DNA of 64,000 nucleotides from Methanorbis rubei. GTDB lineage: Archaea > Halobacteriota > Methanomicrobia > Methanomicrobiales > Methanocorpusculaceae. Below, in pieces: positions 18,494-28,020 of this stretch. Within the stretch, counting starts at the first letter, position 1, and each line of letters opens with the position of its first letter. Location of the stretch: positions 62,001-126,000 of the forward strand of contig NZ_JAWDKB010000003.1 in assembly GCF_032714495.1 (NCBI RefSeq), given 5' to 3'. The position numbers and the translations under genes were made by a program. The notes below the pieces were generated by a model. The model was not told the origin of the DNA. It saw only the letters and a program-made list of their open reading frames with translations, and ran no database searches.

Positions 18494-18548
18494 GCACTCA
18501 ATTTTTTCGGCAACTCATCTGAGAATCATCGAATATTTTACCACATTC

Positions 18549-18560
18549 ATTATATATTCC
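18549..18560 (+). promoter_or_regulatory. TATA box of the frameshifted lipoprotein gene
   Basis: ATTATATATTCC lies about 40-50 bp upstream of the ATG at 18598. An intact promoter in front of a frameshifted gene suggests the lesion is recent, programmed or a sequencing error. Confidence 0.45.
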
Positions 18561-18597
18561 CTGTGACAAATTCTCAACCATCTCAGGACGTACACAA

Positions 18598-19046
18598 ATG
18601 AAATTTCTGTTCCCCTTCTCCTCATCCTCGCTGTCTTCGTCGCGTTTACCGCAGGCTGTATTCAGCCGCAGATACCAGAACCACTTCCCACTCCCATCCC
18701 CACTGCTCCACCACCGTCAGGGGAACCTACCTTCTGGATCAGTGATACACCCAGATACCTCTCCTACTGGAACGAAAAAATGGGCTGGAATCTTACAGAC
18801 CAGACGCTTGATGAATACGCAGAAGAGCTGAACAGTCATCTTGACGCCACGTGGGAAAAAGGAGCGATGGGCTATCATATCACCAACATCAGCCACCATC
18901 TCCATGCCGTGAAAAACATCCTCGGTCTCACCGAAGAACAGTTCGATGCATTCGTTACTGCAGATACCGAACAAAAGAAAATCGATCGGGTGAATCATCA
19001 CAGTCCCAGCTCCAGTCTCTACGAAACTTCCGCAGACCAGAATTGA
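18598..19046 (+). pseudogene. Small lipoprotein with a one-base frameshift in its signal peptide
   Basis: The ATG at 18598 reads MKFLFPFSS and then leaves frame. The next frame over reads LLLILAVFVAFTAGCIQPQ, a textbook lipoprotein signal with lipobox FTAGC, then a proline-rich spacer and a 100-residue helical domain (EYAEELNSHLDATWEKG) ending at 19046. That second frame has no start codon of its own after its upstream stop. One extra C in the CCCC run at 18612-18615 would join the two into MKFLFP-LLLILAV. This is therefore a frameshifted gene, a possible phase-variable tract or a sequence error. Confidence 0.7.
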
Positions 19047-19106
19047 AACCGCATCGCAGATCAGGACTGGCTGAACAAATAAAAAAAATGTAAAATCTTT
19101 TTTTGA

Positions 19107-19393
19107 TAAGAGTTACGCGGTGTGAAATAGTACAAGGAAAAGGGATTTTCCATCCCTTGGCCTCACTCTGAGTAACCACGGAATGCACTGAAGAACAAAG
19201 AAGATGGGCGACCTCCTTATGTTTTCCGTGCATTCCGGCGCCGCAGGCGTTCTCCGTGCATTTCTGCGAAGCAGTGAGCAGGCCGAAGGCATGCGATTTT
19301 GATATTTTCCGTGAAGCTCTGTGTACTCTGTGCATTCCGTGGTTACTCGAAGTAAAACCACATGTCGGAAAATCACACCGCATAACTCCTATT
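19107..19393. repeat. Family A palindromic element, copy A2
   Basis: The left end AAGAGTTACGCGGTGTGA mirrors the right end TCACACCGCATAACTCCT. The next layer, GGCCTCACTCTGAGTAACC, mirrors GGTTACTCGAAGTAAAACC. The usual left inner arm is replaced by unrelated DNA (GAAGAACAAAGAAGATGGG), and the right arm carries the 31-bp module GCGAAGCAGTGAGCAGG at 19266-19297. The element fills the gap before catalase. Confidence 0.85.
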
Positions 19394-19424
19394 CGAAAAC
19401 AAATACAACATCGCTGAACACACC

Positions 19425-19440
19425 AAAAAATATCCTATAT
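19425..19440 (+). promoter_or_regulatory. TATA-like box of catalase gene
   Basis: AAAAAATATCCTATAT lies 16-31 bp upstream of the first ATG (19456) and 40-55 bp upstream of a second in-frame ATG at 19480. The close spacing to 19456 hints at a leaderless transcript or use of the second ATG. Confidence 0.35.
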
Positions 19441-19455
19441 CCCAATCTTTAACCA

Positions 19456-20997
19456 ATGAGCCGTCAATCATCTTACATTATGAAACCGTCAGAACACGGC
19501 AAACTTACCAACGAAGTCGGTGCTCCCGTTGGCCAGAACGATCACGCCGTTACCGCAGGACCACGGGGGCCGGTCATGCTGCAGGATGTCTGGCTGCTTG
19601 AAAAAATCGCCCACTTCAACCGTGAGGTCATCCCGGAACGAAGAATGCATGCAAAAGGATCCGGAGCCTACGGAACACTCACGGTAACCCATGACATCTC
19701 TCGTTACACCAGAGCAAAAGTTCTCCAGCCCGGCACAAAGACCGACCTGTTTGTCAGGTTCTCCACCGTTGCCGGAGAACGGGGAGCTGCTGATGCCGAA
19801 CGCGACATTCGTGGATTTGCCTGCAAGTTTTACACTGAAGAGGGCAACTGGGATCTCGTCGGCAACAACACGCCCACCTTCTTCATCCGCGACGTTCATC
19901 ACTTCCCTGATCTCAACCGTGCGGTAAAACGCGACCCGAAGACCAACATGCGTTCAGCCCAGAACAACTGGGACTTCTGGACCATGTTGCCTGAGTGTTT
20001 CCATCAGGTCACCATCGTCATGTCGGACCGCGGCATTCCTGCCAGCTACCGCCACATGCATACATTCGGCGAACACACATTCAGTCTCTACGATAAAAAT
20101 AACAAACGTGTCTGGTGCAAGTTCCATTTCAAAACCCAGCAGGGAATCAAAAACCTCACTGATGCAGAAGCCGCGGCAATCATTGCAAACGATCGTGAGA
20201 GTCATGGCCGCGATCTTTTTGAGGCGATCGAACGCGGCGAGTTCCCTCGCTGGACGATGTATGTACAGATCATGACCGAAGAGCAGGCGAAAAACCATTA
20301 CGAGAATCCGTTCGACATCACGAAGATCTGGCGACATGCCGAGTATCCTTTAATTGAGGTCGGCGTTCTTGAGCTGAACCGCAACCCTGAGAACTACTTT
20401 GCCGAAGTCGAACAGTCTGCATTCACGCCGGCCCATGTTGTTCCGGGAATTGGTTTCAGTCCCGACAAATTCCTTCAGGGCCGTCTGTTTGCGTACGGCG
20501 ACGCTCAGAGATACCGTCTCGGGGTAAACTACAATCAGATTCCGGTCAATCGTGCGAAGTGCGAGGTTCATGATTATCACCGCGACGGTCACATGCGGAC
20601 CGACGGAAATTATGGGGGAACTCCTGCCTACACACCGAACAGTTATGGCGTGTGGACTGCGCAGCCGGATGTTCTTGAGTCGCCGCTGGATCTTTCGGGC
20701 GCAATGTATGCGTATGACCCGACCGATGATCCAACCGATGACTGTTTCCGTGCCGGAGGAGATCTCTGGAGAGTTCTCGAAGAGGACAAAAAAGTTCTCC
20801 TGATCGAAAACACTGCGAGAAATATTGAGGCATGTACTGAGAACATTAAGTACCGCCACGCAGTTCACTGCGTGTGGGCTGATCCTGAGTACGGCGAGAA
20901 AATGACTGCGGCCTTGGGACTTGATCAGATGCGGGTTGCAGAGCTTGCGAAGGGCGATCATCTATCGCTAATTGCGGCGACTCTGCCGAGTATGTGA
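19456..20997 (+). CDS. katA: Monofunctional haem catalase
   Basis: This 513-residue catalase breaks down hydrogen peroxide. Distal His65 is in [12 protein letters not shown], the distal Asn is in VGNNTPTFF (about 138), and the proximal haem ligand is Tyr347 in [14 protein letters not shown]. The length is that of small-subunit clade 3 catalases, cytosolic and without a signal peptide. In a strict anaerobe it protects against oxygen exposure; catalases in methanogens are usually thought to come from bacteria. It stands alone, flanked by an A repeat and a B repeat. Confidence 0.95.
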   Translation: MSRQSSYIMKPSEHGKLTNEVGAPVGQNDHAVTAGPRGPVMLQDVWLLEKIAHFNREVIPERRMHAKGSGAYGTLTVTHDISRYTRAKVLQPGTKTDLFVRFSTVAGERGAADAERDIRGFACKFYTEEGNWDLVGNNTPTFFIRDVHHFPDLNRAVKRDPKTNMRSAQNNWDFWTMLPECFHQVTIVMSDRGIPASYRHMHTFGEHTFSLYDKNNKRVWCKFHFKTQQGIKNLTDAEAAAIIANDRESHGRDLFEAIERGEFPRWTMYVQIMTEEQAKNHYENPFDITKIWRHAEYPLIEVGVLELNRNPENYFAEVEQSAFTPAHVVPGIGFSPDKFLQGRLFAYGDAQRYRLGVNYNQIPVNRAKCEVHDYHRDGHMRTDGNYGGTPAYTPNSYGVWTAQPDVLESPLDLSGAMYAYDPTDDPTDDCFRAGGDLWRVLEEDKKVLLIENTARNIEACTENIKYRHAVHCVWADPEYGEKMTAALGLDQMRVAELAKGDHLSLIAATLPSM

Positions 20998-21039
20998 GAG
21001 CCTCCGGCTGATTGAAAATTATTTTTTTGAAAAATGAAA

Positions 21040-21345
21040 CGCGAATCGCATGCCTGCGGCCTGCTCACCGCTTCGCGGAATAACGCGAATAGCGCGAATA
21101 AAAAATCGCCAATGGCGGTTTTTCAAAAAAAATTCTTTTTACATTTTGAAACAAAGAAATCTGTCTGAAATATTTTTTAGTAGATTTTCAAAAATCGCCA
21201 ATGACGATTTTTCAAAAAAAAATTTCTACATTTTGAAACAAAGAAATCTGTCTGAAATATTTTTTAGTAAATTTTGAAAATCGCCATTGGCGATTTTTTT
21301 ATTCGTGCTATTCCGCGAAGCGGTGAGCAGGCCGTAGGCATGCGA
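21040..21345. repeat. Family B repeat cluster, copy B2, with internal tandem duplication
   Basis: Three palindromic cores of the AAAATCGCCA / TTGGCGATTTT type lie at about 21105, 21190 and 21278. Between them is a tandem duplication of about 85 bp (CATTTTGAAACAAAGAAATC at 21142 and 21228). Both outer ends carry the 31-bp module in opposite orientation: GCATGCCTGCGGCCTGCTC at 21048 and GAAGCGGTGAGCAGGCC at 21317. This makes a roughly 300-bp palindrome closing the catalase gene. Confidence 0.8.
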
Positions 21346-21371
21346 TTCGCGTTCCTCGCGCTATCCGTGTT

Positions 21372-22301
21372 TCAGGTTCTCAGACATTCACCACTCGGAT
21401 ACTCAGGAAACTCATCAATGATCCGGTACACCTCACGTCCCATCTGCTTGTTGATGGTCATTGCCACATTGATTGCAGAAAGTTCCGCAACAAAAGCCCC
21501 GTCCTCTGCTGTGCAGTGGAGGAACTCCTTCATGGGTTCGGAGACATGAGAGTACCAGCTTCTCATCATATCCTGAAACGCTGTAAGAATAGATCCGCCA
21601 AGATCAGAACTCTCGCAGATCTCTGTGGGGCAAAGCGGGTTGCCGGTCGCCTCGTAGCGGTAGACCGCTTTGCCTGACGCTGCATCGACAATCTCAAGAA
21701 ACAGCCGCCGTTCTTTTGGGATAAACCTGATGTCAGCTCCGCAGGGCACTTTCGGATCAGCTTCCGCATTCCATATCTCATCAGGAATGTGTTCCAAAAA
21801 CGCCGGGCACGTTCGCCAGCCGCATCGTCCGTTATGATGAATGCAGATACCACAAACTCTGCTCAGATGAATTTTTTCCACCGTCTTTGGCGAGGGGTCG
21901 CATCTCTCGGCTTCTGCTTCGATGTACGAAAATCCTGAGAGATCAAACACGTCGCTGCGAAGCGGTATGCAGTCTCTCTCCGCAAGTTCACAGCCGTCAA
22001 GAGTAATCAGAGAATCTTCAGGCGTGTTTGAGAGAAAGGTTAGATTTCCGTCTGCGAAGATGGTGGTCCCGAGAACAAAACAGCTCAGCCCTTTCGCACT
22101 ATCATAGAAACAGTAGGCAAGAAAACTATTTCCTTCTTTTGGATACTCATGCCCGCAGGTATTTGGAACACTGCCCATAACGATCAGATATTTTTTATGA
22201 ACCGAAGCAAAACGGAACTGTGAAAACTGCATCTCAGAATAATTTTGCACCCAGAATACGATAAAGGAAACGACATCTTTTACAGAATTTATTTTATCCA
22301 A
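21372..22301 (-). CDS. Uncharacterised cysteine-rich protein
   Basis: A 309-residue protein that I do not recognise. Residues 135-185 have a cysteine cluster (RVCGICIHHNGRCGWRTCPAF), suggesting a metal or Fe-S site. The N-terminal half looks like alternating beta strands and the C-terminal 50 residues are helical. There is no signal peptide. It is monocistronic between catalase and the divergent pdxST operon. The full-length, repeat-free frame and normal codon use support it as a real gene. Confidence 0.65.
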   Translation of the reverse strand: MDKINSVKDVVSFIVFWVQNYSEMQFSQFRFASVHKKYLIVMGSVPNTCGHEYPKEGNSFLAYCFYDSAKGLSCFVLGTTIFADGNLTFLSNTPEDSLITLDGCELAERDCIPLRSDVFDLSGFSYIEAEAERCDPSPKTVEKIHLSRVCGICIHHNGRCGWRTCPAFLEHIPDEIWNAEADPKVPCGADIRFIPKERRLFLEIVDAASGKAVYRYEATGNPLCPTEICESSDLGGSILTAFQDMMRSWYSHVSEPMKEFLHCTAEDGAFVAELSAINVAMTINKQMGREVYRIIDEFPEYPSGECLRT

Positions 22302-22407
22302 AAGTGGGCACTTTCGGAAGTCTCATATCATGTCAGCAAAATAAATGTAAACAGTTCTGCGGCGGAGTCTCCTCCCTCGTTCGAATACTAATACTGATGT
22401 GAAAATC

Positions 22408-23283
22408 ATGACTGAAAATCGTCCGAAACTGAACAAAGAGCTCGCACAAATGCTCAAAGGCGGAGTCATTATGGATGTGACGACTCCCGAACAGGCAAAA
22501 ATAGCAGAAGCTGCAGGCGCATGTGCAGTTATGGCACTGGAACGCATTCCGGCTGACATTCGTGCAGCAGGAGGTGTATCCCGGATGAGCGACCCGAAGA
22601 TGATCAAAGGCATTCAGGCTGCGGTCTCTATTCCGGTCATGGCAAAAGTCCGCATCGGTCACTTTGTGGAAGCCCAGATTCTTGAGGCAATCGAGATCGA
22701 TTACATCGATGAGAGCGAGGTACTTTCTCCGGCCGATGATGTCTACCACATCGACAAAAACCAGTTCAAAGTGCCGTTCGTCTGCGGTGCAAGAAATCTC
22801 GGCGAAGCCCTTCGCCGCATCGTCGAAGGTGCGACGATGATTCGCACGAAAGGCGAGGCAGGTACCGGAGATGTTGTACAGGCAGTCCGCCATATGCGTG
22901 ATCTGAACAGCGATATCCGCCGTGTTGTCGGCATGCGTGGCGACGAGTTGTATGAAGCTGCCAAGCAGATGCAGGTCCCCTACGATCTCATCCGTTTCGT
23001 TCACGAGAATGGCAAACTTCCGGTGGTAAACTTTGCCGCCGGCGGCGTTGCAACTCCTGCTGATGCTGCTCTTATGATGCAGCTTGGAGCAGAAGGTGTG
23101 TTTGTCGGCTCCGGCATCTTCAAGTCCGGCAATCCGGCAAAACGTGCGGCAGCTGTGGTGAAGGCTGTCACCAACTTCAATGATGCAAACGTTCTTGCCG
23201 AACTTTCCGAGGATCTTGGTCCTGCGATGGTTGGCATCAATGCTGAAGAGATCTCGATTCTGATGGCAGAACGGGGCAAATAA
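22408..23283 (+). CDS. pdxS: Pyridoxal 5'-phosphate synthase subunit PdxS
   Basis: PdxS builds PLP from ribose 5-phosphate, glyceraldehyde 3-phosphate and ammonia as a dodecameric (beta/alpha)8 barrel. This 291-residue protein has [15 protein letters not shown] near the N-terminus (Asp23), the Schiff-base Lys80 in VMAKVRIGH and the phosphate loop [14 protein letters not shown]. The ATG at 22408 is preferred over a GTG at 22399 because it matches family starts ([13 protein letters not shown]). pdxT follows 4 bp downstream. Confidence 0.96.
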   Translation: MTENRPKLNKELAQMLKGGVIMDVTTPEQAKIAEAAGACAVMALERIPADIRAAGGVSRMSDPKMIKGIQAAVSIPVMAKVRIGHFVEAQILEAIEIDYIDESEVLSPADDVYHIDKNQFKVPFVCGARNLGEALRRIVEGATMIRTKGEAGTGDVVQAVRHMRDLNSDIRRVVGMRGDELYEAAKQMQVPYDLIRFVHENGKLPVVNFAAGGVATPADAALMMQLGAEGVFVGSGIFKSGNPAKRAAAVVKAVTNFNDANVLAELSEDLGPAMVGINAEEISILMAERGK

Positions 23284-23287
23284 TTTC

Positions 23288-23854
23288 ATGCGAGTCGGTG
23301 TTCTTGCACTGCAGGGAGCGTTTACCGAGCATATTTGTATGCTTGGCTCGCTTGGTGTTGAGGCTGTTGAGATTCGGAAGAGATCTGATCTCAGCCAGCA
23401 ATTGGACGGCCTCATCATCCCGGGAGGCGAGAGCACTACTATTACGAAACTTCTGCATGACCTGGGGATTTTCTCTGATCTCCGGGAAAAAATTTCTGCT
23501 GGCCTGCCGGTTATGGGTACCTGTGCCGGGTTGATCGTTCTTGCAAAACGCGTTGAGGGAGGAGTTCCCTGTCTTGCAACGATGGATATCACTGCGGTTC
23601 GGAATGCCTACGGCAGACAGCTTGGAAGTTTTGAGACGGTCTCACGGTTCGCGGATGTGGGGGATGTTCCGATGACGTTTATTCGTGCGCCTTGCGTCGA
23701 AAATCCGGGAGCTGATGTTGAGATTTTGTCAGTCGTTGACGGACGAATCGTTGCGGTCCGCGAGAAAAATCAACTGGCTCTGGCGTTTCATCCTGAGCTT
23801 GATTGCGATACGCGAGTTCATGCCTACTTCCTGGATATGATTGATGGGAAGTAA
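23288..23854 (+). CDS. pdxT: Pyridoxal 5'-phosphate synthase glutaminase subunit PdxT
   Basis: This class I glutaminase of 188 residues supplies ammonia to PdxS. The triad is Cys79 in GTCAGLIV, His168 and Glu170 in AFHPEL. The oxyanion loop IIPGGEST (43-50) is intact. It starts 4 bp after pdxS and is translationally close-coupled. Confidence 0.96.
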   Translation: MRVGVLALQGAFTEHICMLGSLGVEAVEIRKRSDLSQQLDGLIIPGGESTTITKLLHDLGIFSDLREKISAGLPVMGTCAGLIVLAKRVEGGVPCLATMDITAVRNAYGRQLGSFETVSRFADVGDVPMTFIRAPCVENPGADVEILSVVDGRIVAVREKNQLALAFHPELDCDTRVHAYFLDMIDGK

Positions 23855-23885
23855 TTCGATTTTTTTTATTTTCGGAATTTTTTTT

Positions 23886-24138
23886 ATATGTGGCCTCGCT
23901 TGAAATAACCACGGAATGCACAGAGTACACGGAGCTTCACAGAAAAAATGCACGGAGAACGCCTGCGGCGCCGGAATGCACGGAAAGATTTCCGAAATAA
24001 TTTATTTTATTCTCTCAAAATATGAAAAATATATTCCGTGCATTCCGGCGCCGCAGGCGTTCTCCGTGCATTTTTTATTTTTTCCGTGAAGCTCTGTGTG
24101 CTCTGTGCATTCTGTGGTTACTCCAAACAAAACCATCT
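23886..24138. repeat. Family A palindromic element, copy A3
   Basis: TGTGGCCTCGCTTGAAATAACC at the left, read as TGTGGCCTCGCTTG then AAATAACC, mirrors GGTTACTCCAAACAAAACCA at the right. The inner arms GAGAACGCCTGCGGCGCC and its inverse flank the A+T-rich core with AAAATATGAAAAATATATTC. The outermost GGAGTTACGC ends are missing here. Confidence 0.85.
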
Positions 24139-24178
24139 ATAAATAATTTCCATTAACGGAAATTATTTTTTTTACCAC

Positions 24179-24385
24179 TCACGTCATTTTCCCCAGATAA
24201 TATCGAAGAATCCACAGCGGCGGAATCGAAAGCAGAACCGCCATAATAATTACGAAAACATCCAGCGGCCGCGTATCTTCCATGCCTGCAACCTGTCCGC
24301 TGATCAGATAATACCCGAGAATCGTCATCATCAGCAGAAATCCCTCCGTAACAACTGCGGTCTCCACACTTTGAAAAAGCTGCAT
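24179..24385 (-). CDS. Small two-helix membrane protein
   Basis: A 68-residue protein starting MQLFQSVETAVVTEG. Two hydrophobic helices are visible: about 15-32 (FLLMMTILGYYLISG) and 42-62 (LDVFVIIMAVLLSIPPLWIL). It is divergent from the large pentapeptide gene, with 88 bp between starts, so the two may share regulation. No function can be assigned. Hydrophobic periodicity and a clean start support it. Confidence 0.55.
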   Translation of the reverse strand: MQLFQSVETAVVTEGFLLMMTILGYYLISGQVAGMEDTRPLDVFVIIMAVLLSIPPLWILRYYLGKMT

Positions 24386-24473
24386 TCGTATGTATTTTGT
24401 TCGCAGGGACGCTTAAGTGTTCGCTGCAACACGTTACCCTTATGATATTTGCCGTCAGATTAAACGGATATCT

Positions 24474-26819
24474 ATGGGAGAGGGAGAAGGATGTCCGGAG
24501 AATCCCGGACCGGGATTCGATCAAAACCAGTACAATCGTCTGATTCACTGCGCAAAGACCGGCGACCTCAGCGAATGGAACAAACCATATCTCGCCGTCG
24601 TCGAAGAGCTCAAATCCATTTCCGGCTCTGACATCTGGATGGATCGTGCAGGACTTCATGACACCGTATATGACAGTGCCGAAGATCACGGCGTCCGCCT
24701 TGAAGGCGCGGGCCTTGCAGAACTCAACCTCAAAGGTATCGAACTGCGGGACGCATGGCTGGAACGTGCCAACTTCTACAAAACCAATCTGGAAAAAGCC
24801 TCACTCGCCCGTGCGCATCTCGCCAAATCCTCACTCTTTCGTGCGAACCTTACCGGTGCCGACCTCCATGAAGCTGACCTCTCCGGTGCTGACATGCGGG
24901 AAGCAAACCTCGAAGGAGCTGATCTCAAAGCCGCGAATGTTTCAGACGCCGACCTCAGGGAAGCAAACCTTGAAGGAGCCGACCTGTTCCAGGCAAACCT
25001 CTCCGGCGCAAAACTCAGCATCGCAGTTCTTGAAGGAGCCGACCTCAGAGAGGCGAACCTCTCGGGCGCTGACCTTCGTGAGACAAACCTTTCGGGCGCT
25101 GACCTCAGGGAGGCAAACCTTTCGGGCGCTGACCTTCGTGAAGCAAACCTCGAAGGAGCCGACCTGTTCAAGGCTGACCTCTCCGGCGCAAAACTCAGCA
25201 GCGCCAGAATGCGTGGAGCAAAACTCGGCCTCGCCGTCCTCAGGGACGCAGACCTCTCCTACTCTGTCCTTCTCAGAGCAAATCTTTACGAAGCAGACCT
25301 CTCGGGCGCAGTACTCACCGAAGCAGAGATCAGCGAAGCTGACCTTCGCGAGGCGAATCTCTCTGACGCAGATCTCACCGAAGCAAAACTTGACGGCGCA
25401 AAACTCTCCCGTGCCAACCTCACCGACGCCAAACTTATCGGTGCAAACCTTCTCCGTGCAGACCTCCATGATGCTGAACTTGACCGTGCCGACCTGAAAA
25501 AAGCCATCCTCACCGACGCAGATTTAGTTGGTGCCCATCTGCGGGAAACAACGCTCCGTGAAACCGAACTTGTCAGAACCAACCTCTCGGGTGCCGCCCT
25601 CGGCGAAGCCGACCTTACTCAGGCGAACATGGAAGCATGCAGACTGGAGAATGCAAACTTCGAAGCAGCACTTCTCTCAGGAGCTGTCCTTCGCGGCGTC
25701 TCTGCCAAACATACCGACTTCCGTCGTGCGGTGATGGATGGCGCTGACATGACCGCAGCTGACCTACGGTATGCGACCTTCATGCGTACTGAAATGCGTG
25801 GAGCAAAAATGTCGAGATGCGATCTCAGAAACGCGATGATCGAAGAGGCCAGACTTGAAGGAGCCGACCTTACCAAAGCTGATCTCAGGCAGGCAGACAT
25901 GCAGGATGCAATCCTCTGGCGGGCGAAACTTGTCGAGGCAAACCTTCGCGAGGCTGATGTCAAGGAGGCTGACCTCTCCGGCGCTGACCTTACCGGTGCT
26001 GATCTCTCGGAGGCGTACCTCGAAGGCGTAAAATTCCGCAACTCAACGCTGTTCGGTACGACCTGTTACCTTGCCAGTGTTGACGGCAGGACCGTCATTG
26101 CGAAGTGTGCGATTGACGGCAACACCGACTTTACCGGTGTCGGCATATCAGCCGCGAGAGTCGATCCGAAACTTCAGTCAAGACTTCTTCGCAATATTCG
26201 CAAGATCTGGTGGGGCGAGTGGTATGCCGAGAAGAAAATTCTCCACTGGCTTGAACGGCAGGCAGGCATTCCCGAAGAACCCGAACTTCCGAAGATCAAA
26301 CAGCCGTATGTTCCCGAGAACTCATCTGTCGCTGCAAAAATGCGGGGCTTTGCTTCCTCATCTTCGTCAGGAGCTGATCAGTGGAAGAAACGGTTTTCCG
26401 CAAAACCTGTCCGGACATTCTTCGAAGGCATCCTTCAGGTTTTTGAGTCGATATTTGTGAATCTGCCAATCAAACTCTTCTGGAAAATCTCAGACTACGG
26501 CAGCAAAACCTGGCCGATTGTCGGAGCGTTCATCCTGCTGAATCTGGTGTTTACCTTCCTGTATCTGTATGTCGTGCCTCTTCTGCCGGTGATGACTCCA
26601 ACAGGCATTGAGTCTGTGGCGCTTCTTGACAATACGGCAGGCCCGCTGATGGGATTCATGCAGACCACGATGATTCTCTTCAGCATCACCGACATTGCAA
26701 CCAAAAATCTCGGATACATTCCGATGTTTTTCTCTCTGGTGCATGTGCTGCTCGGATACTTCATCCTCGCGGCTCTTGTCACGCGGTTTGCGGTGATGTT
26801 TCAGGGCCAGAGTCCCTGA
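24474..26819 (+). CDS. Pentapeptide-repeat protein with C-terminal channel-like membrane domain
   Basis: A protein of about 781 residues. The N-terminal helical module includes CAKTGDLSEWNKPYL (26-40). From about 73 to 545 are nearly 90 A(D/N)LxxA pentapeptides that form a right-handed quadrilateral beta-helix. The sequence DFTGVGISAARVDPKL then links to a C-terminal region with a helix at about 680-702, a re-entrant-like segment FSITDIATKNLGYIP and a helix at 751-775. That last part resembles two-helix ion channel domains but without a recognisable potassium filter. The ATG at 24474 is chosen over GTG 24417. Paralogues lie at 42575 and 63148. Confidence 0.8.
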   Translation: MGEGEGCPENPGPGFDQNQYNRLIHCAKTGDLSEWNKPYLAVVEELKSISGSDIWMDRAGLHDTVYDSAEDHGVRLEGAGLAELNLKGIELRDAWLERANFYKTNLEKASLARAHLAKSSLFRANLTGADLHEADLSGADMREANLEGADLKAANVSDADLREANLEGADLFQANLSGAKLSIAVLEGADLREANLSGADLRETNLSGADLREANLSGADLREANLEGADLFKADLSGAKLSSARMRGAKLGLAVLRDADLSYSVLLRANLYEADLSGAVLTEAEISEADLREANLSDADLTEAKLDGAKLSRANLTDAKLIGANLLRADLHDAELDRADLKKAILTDADLVGAHLRETTLRETELVRTNLSGAALGEADLTQANMEACRLENANFEAALLSGAVLRGVSAKHTDFRRAVMDGADMTAADLRYATFMRTEMRGAKMSRCDLRNAMIEEARLEGADLTKADLRQADMQDAILWRAKLVEANLREADVKEADLSGADLTGADLSEAYLEGVKFRNSTLFGTTCYLASVDGRTVIAKCAIDGNTDFTGVGISAARVDPKLQSRLLRNIRKIWWGEWYAEKKILHWLERQAGIPEEPELPKIKQPYVPENSSVAAKMRGFASSSSSGADQWKKRFSAKPVRTFFEGILQVFESIFVNLPIKLFWKISDYGSKTWPIVGAFILLNLVFTFLYLYVVPLLPVMTPTGIESVALLDNTAGPLMGFMQTTMILFSITDIATKNLGYIPMFFSLVHVLLGYFILAALVTRFAVMFQGQSP

Positions 26820-26843
26820 ACTTTTTTTTACGATTTTTTTCGC

Positions 26844-27159
26844 AGCTCCGCCCACGGAAAATCAGAACACACGGAGTTTCACGGAAAAATGAAATTTCAT
26901 CGCAAAAAATGCACGGAGAACGCCTGCGGCGCTGAAATGCACGGAATATATTTTTTCATATTTTGAGAGAATTAAAAAAATTATCTCGGAAATCTTTCCG
27001 TGCATTTCAGCGCCGCAGGCGTTCTCCGTGCATTTTTTGCGAAGCGGTGAGCAGACCAAAGGTATGTGATTTTCAGTGAAGATCCGTGTACTCTGTGCAT
27101 TCCGTGGTTACTCCAAGCGAGACCACATGTCGCAGAATCATCCCGCGTAACTCCTATAC
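26844..27159. repeat. Chimeric A-prime/A palindromic element, copy A4
   Basis: The left end GCTCCGCCCACGGAAAATC belongs to family A-prime, but the right end GGTTACTCCAAGCGAGACC followed by TCATCCCGCGTAACTCCTA belongs to family A. The inner arms GAGAACGCCTGCGGCGC and inverse are shared. The right arm also holds a diverged 31-bp module (GCGAAGCGGTGAGCAGACC at 27038). It separates two convergent genes. Confidence 0.85.
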
Positions 27160-27189
27160 AAAAATAATTCACGTAAAAAAAATAATTTT

Positions 27190-27879
27190 TTAGTTGCGTC
27201 TCAGAACCGCGGCAACTGCGACGAGGCCGAGAAGTCCGAAGAGTGCAAAGCCCATTGGCGACTGAGTCGGAATGGGGCCTGGAAGCATACTCAGCGTGAT
27301 GGACACGTAGCTTGTCTGTCCAGCTCCCGGCATCGTGACCGGAGAGGTCTGTTCATAGAATCCCGGAGAGCTTGCACGGACATCGGTTACCGGCGTTCCG
27401 GTTGTGTAGACGGTAAATGTTGTCGGACCATAACAGTAGCCGCTGTCGAGAACTGAACCTGATGCACTCAGGAGTTCGACGAATGCGCCGTCAACATTAC
27501 AGGACACCTGAATGTATCCGACATCACCGCCGACCGATGTCGGAGGAATCGATACCAGAGTAAGAGATGCCGAGACATACTCTCCGGCTGCGGGCATGGA
27601 GACTGAAGAACTGTCACCATAGTAGCCGCTCTTGCTTGCCCTGACCTGAGTGATCGGTGTTCCGGTAACAGGAACGTCAAACGTCAGTCTTCCGTAGCAG
27701 TATGCGCTGTCTGCGACATTGCCGTTTACATCAATTAACTCAATTAAGGCTCCGTCAACATTACAGGAGACCTCAATATAACCGCTGTTCTCACCAGCTG
27801 CTGCAACAGGAGATACTGCGGCAAGCAGCAGCACGGCGAACACCATCAGAATCATGTAGAGAATTTTTTTCAAAAACAT
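27190..27879 (-). CDS. Surface protein with two PEGA-like repeats and C-terminal anchor
   Basis: A 229-residue protein. The signal peptide is MFLKKILYMILMVFAVLLLA and beyond, cleaved near AAA. Two tandem repeats of about 85 residues follow, each with YI-V-SCNVDGA, then DS-YCYG and a TPV/IT-VRAS motif, resembling PEGA carbohydrate- or surface-associated domains. The C-terminal FALFGLLGLVAVAAVLRRN is a membrane anchor with basic end, as in archaeal surface proteins subject to sorting. The paired cysteines in each repeat may form a disulphide. Start ATG at 27879, preceded by GTGGAAGTG. Confidence 0.75.
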   Translation of the reverse strand: MFLKKILYMILMVFAVLLLAAVSPVAAAGENSGYIEVSCNVDGALIELIDVNGNVADSAYCYGRLTFDVPVTGTPITQVRASKSGYYGDSSSVSMPAAGEYVSASLTLVSIPPTSVGGDVGYIQVSCNVDGAFVELLSASGSVLDSGYCYGPTTFTVYTTGTPVTDVRASSPGFYEQTSPVTMPGAGQTSYVSITLSMLPGPIPTQSPMGFALFGLLGLVAVAAVLRRN

Positions 27880-28020
27880 CACTTCCACTTCTACTAACAC
27901 CACGGAAATTCAAATTCCCGTGAATATGTAAGTATCAGTGCGTTTCTCTTTTGAATATTGTGATTATGATTTTCCTTCCTCCCGAAAAATTATCAGTTCT
28001 GGCGTCATAGGAGATAACAT

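Noticed and set aside
24653-26041. Several long open frames in other frames across the pentapeptide gene
   Set aside because: The regular 15-bp period of the pentapeptide gene keeps all frames open. Their products are low-complexity Ser/Arg or Cys/Glu repeats with no independent signal.
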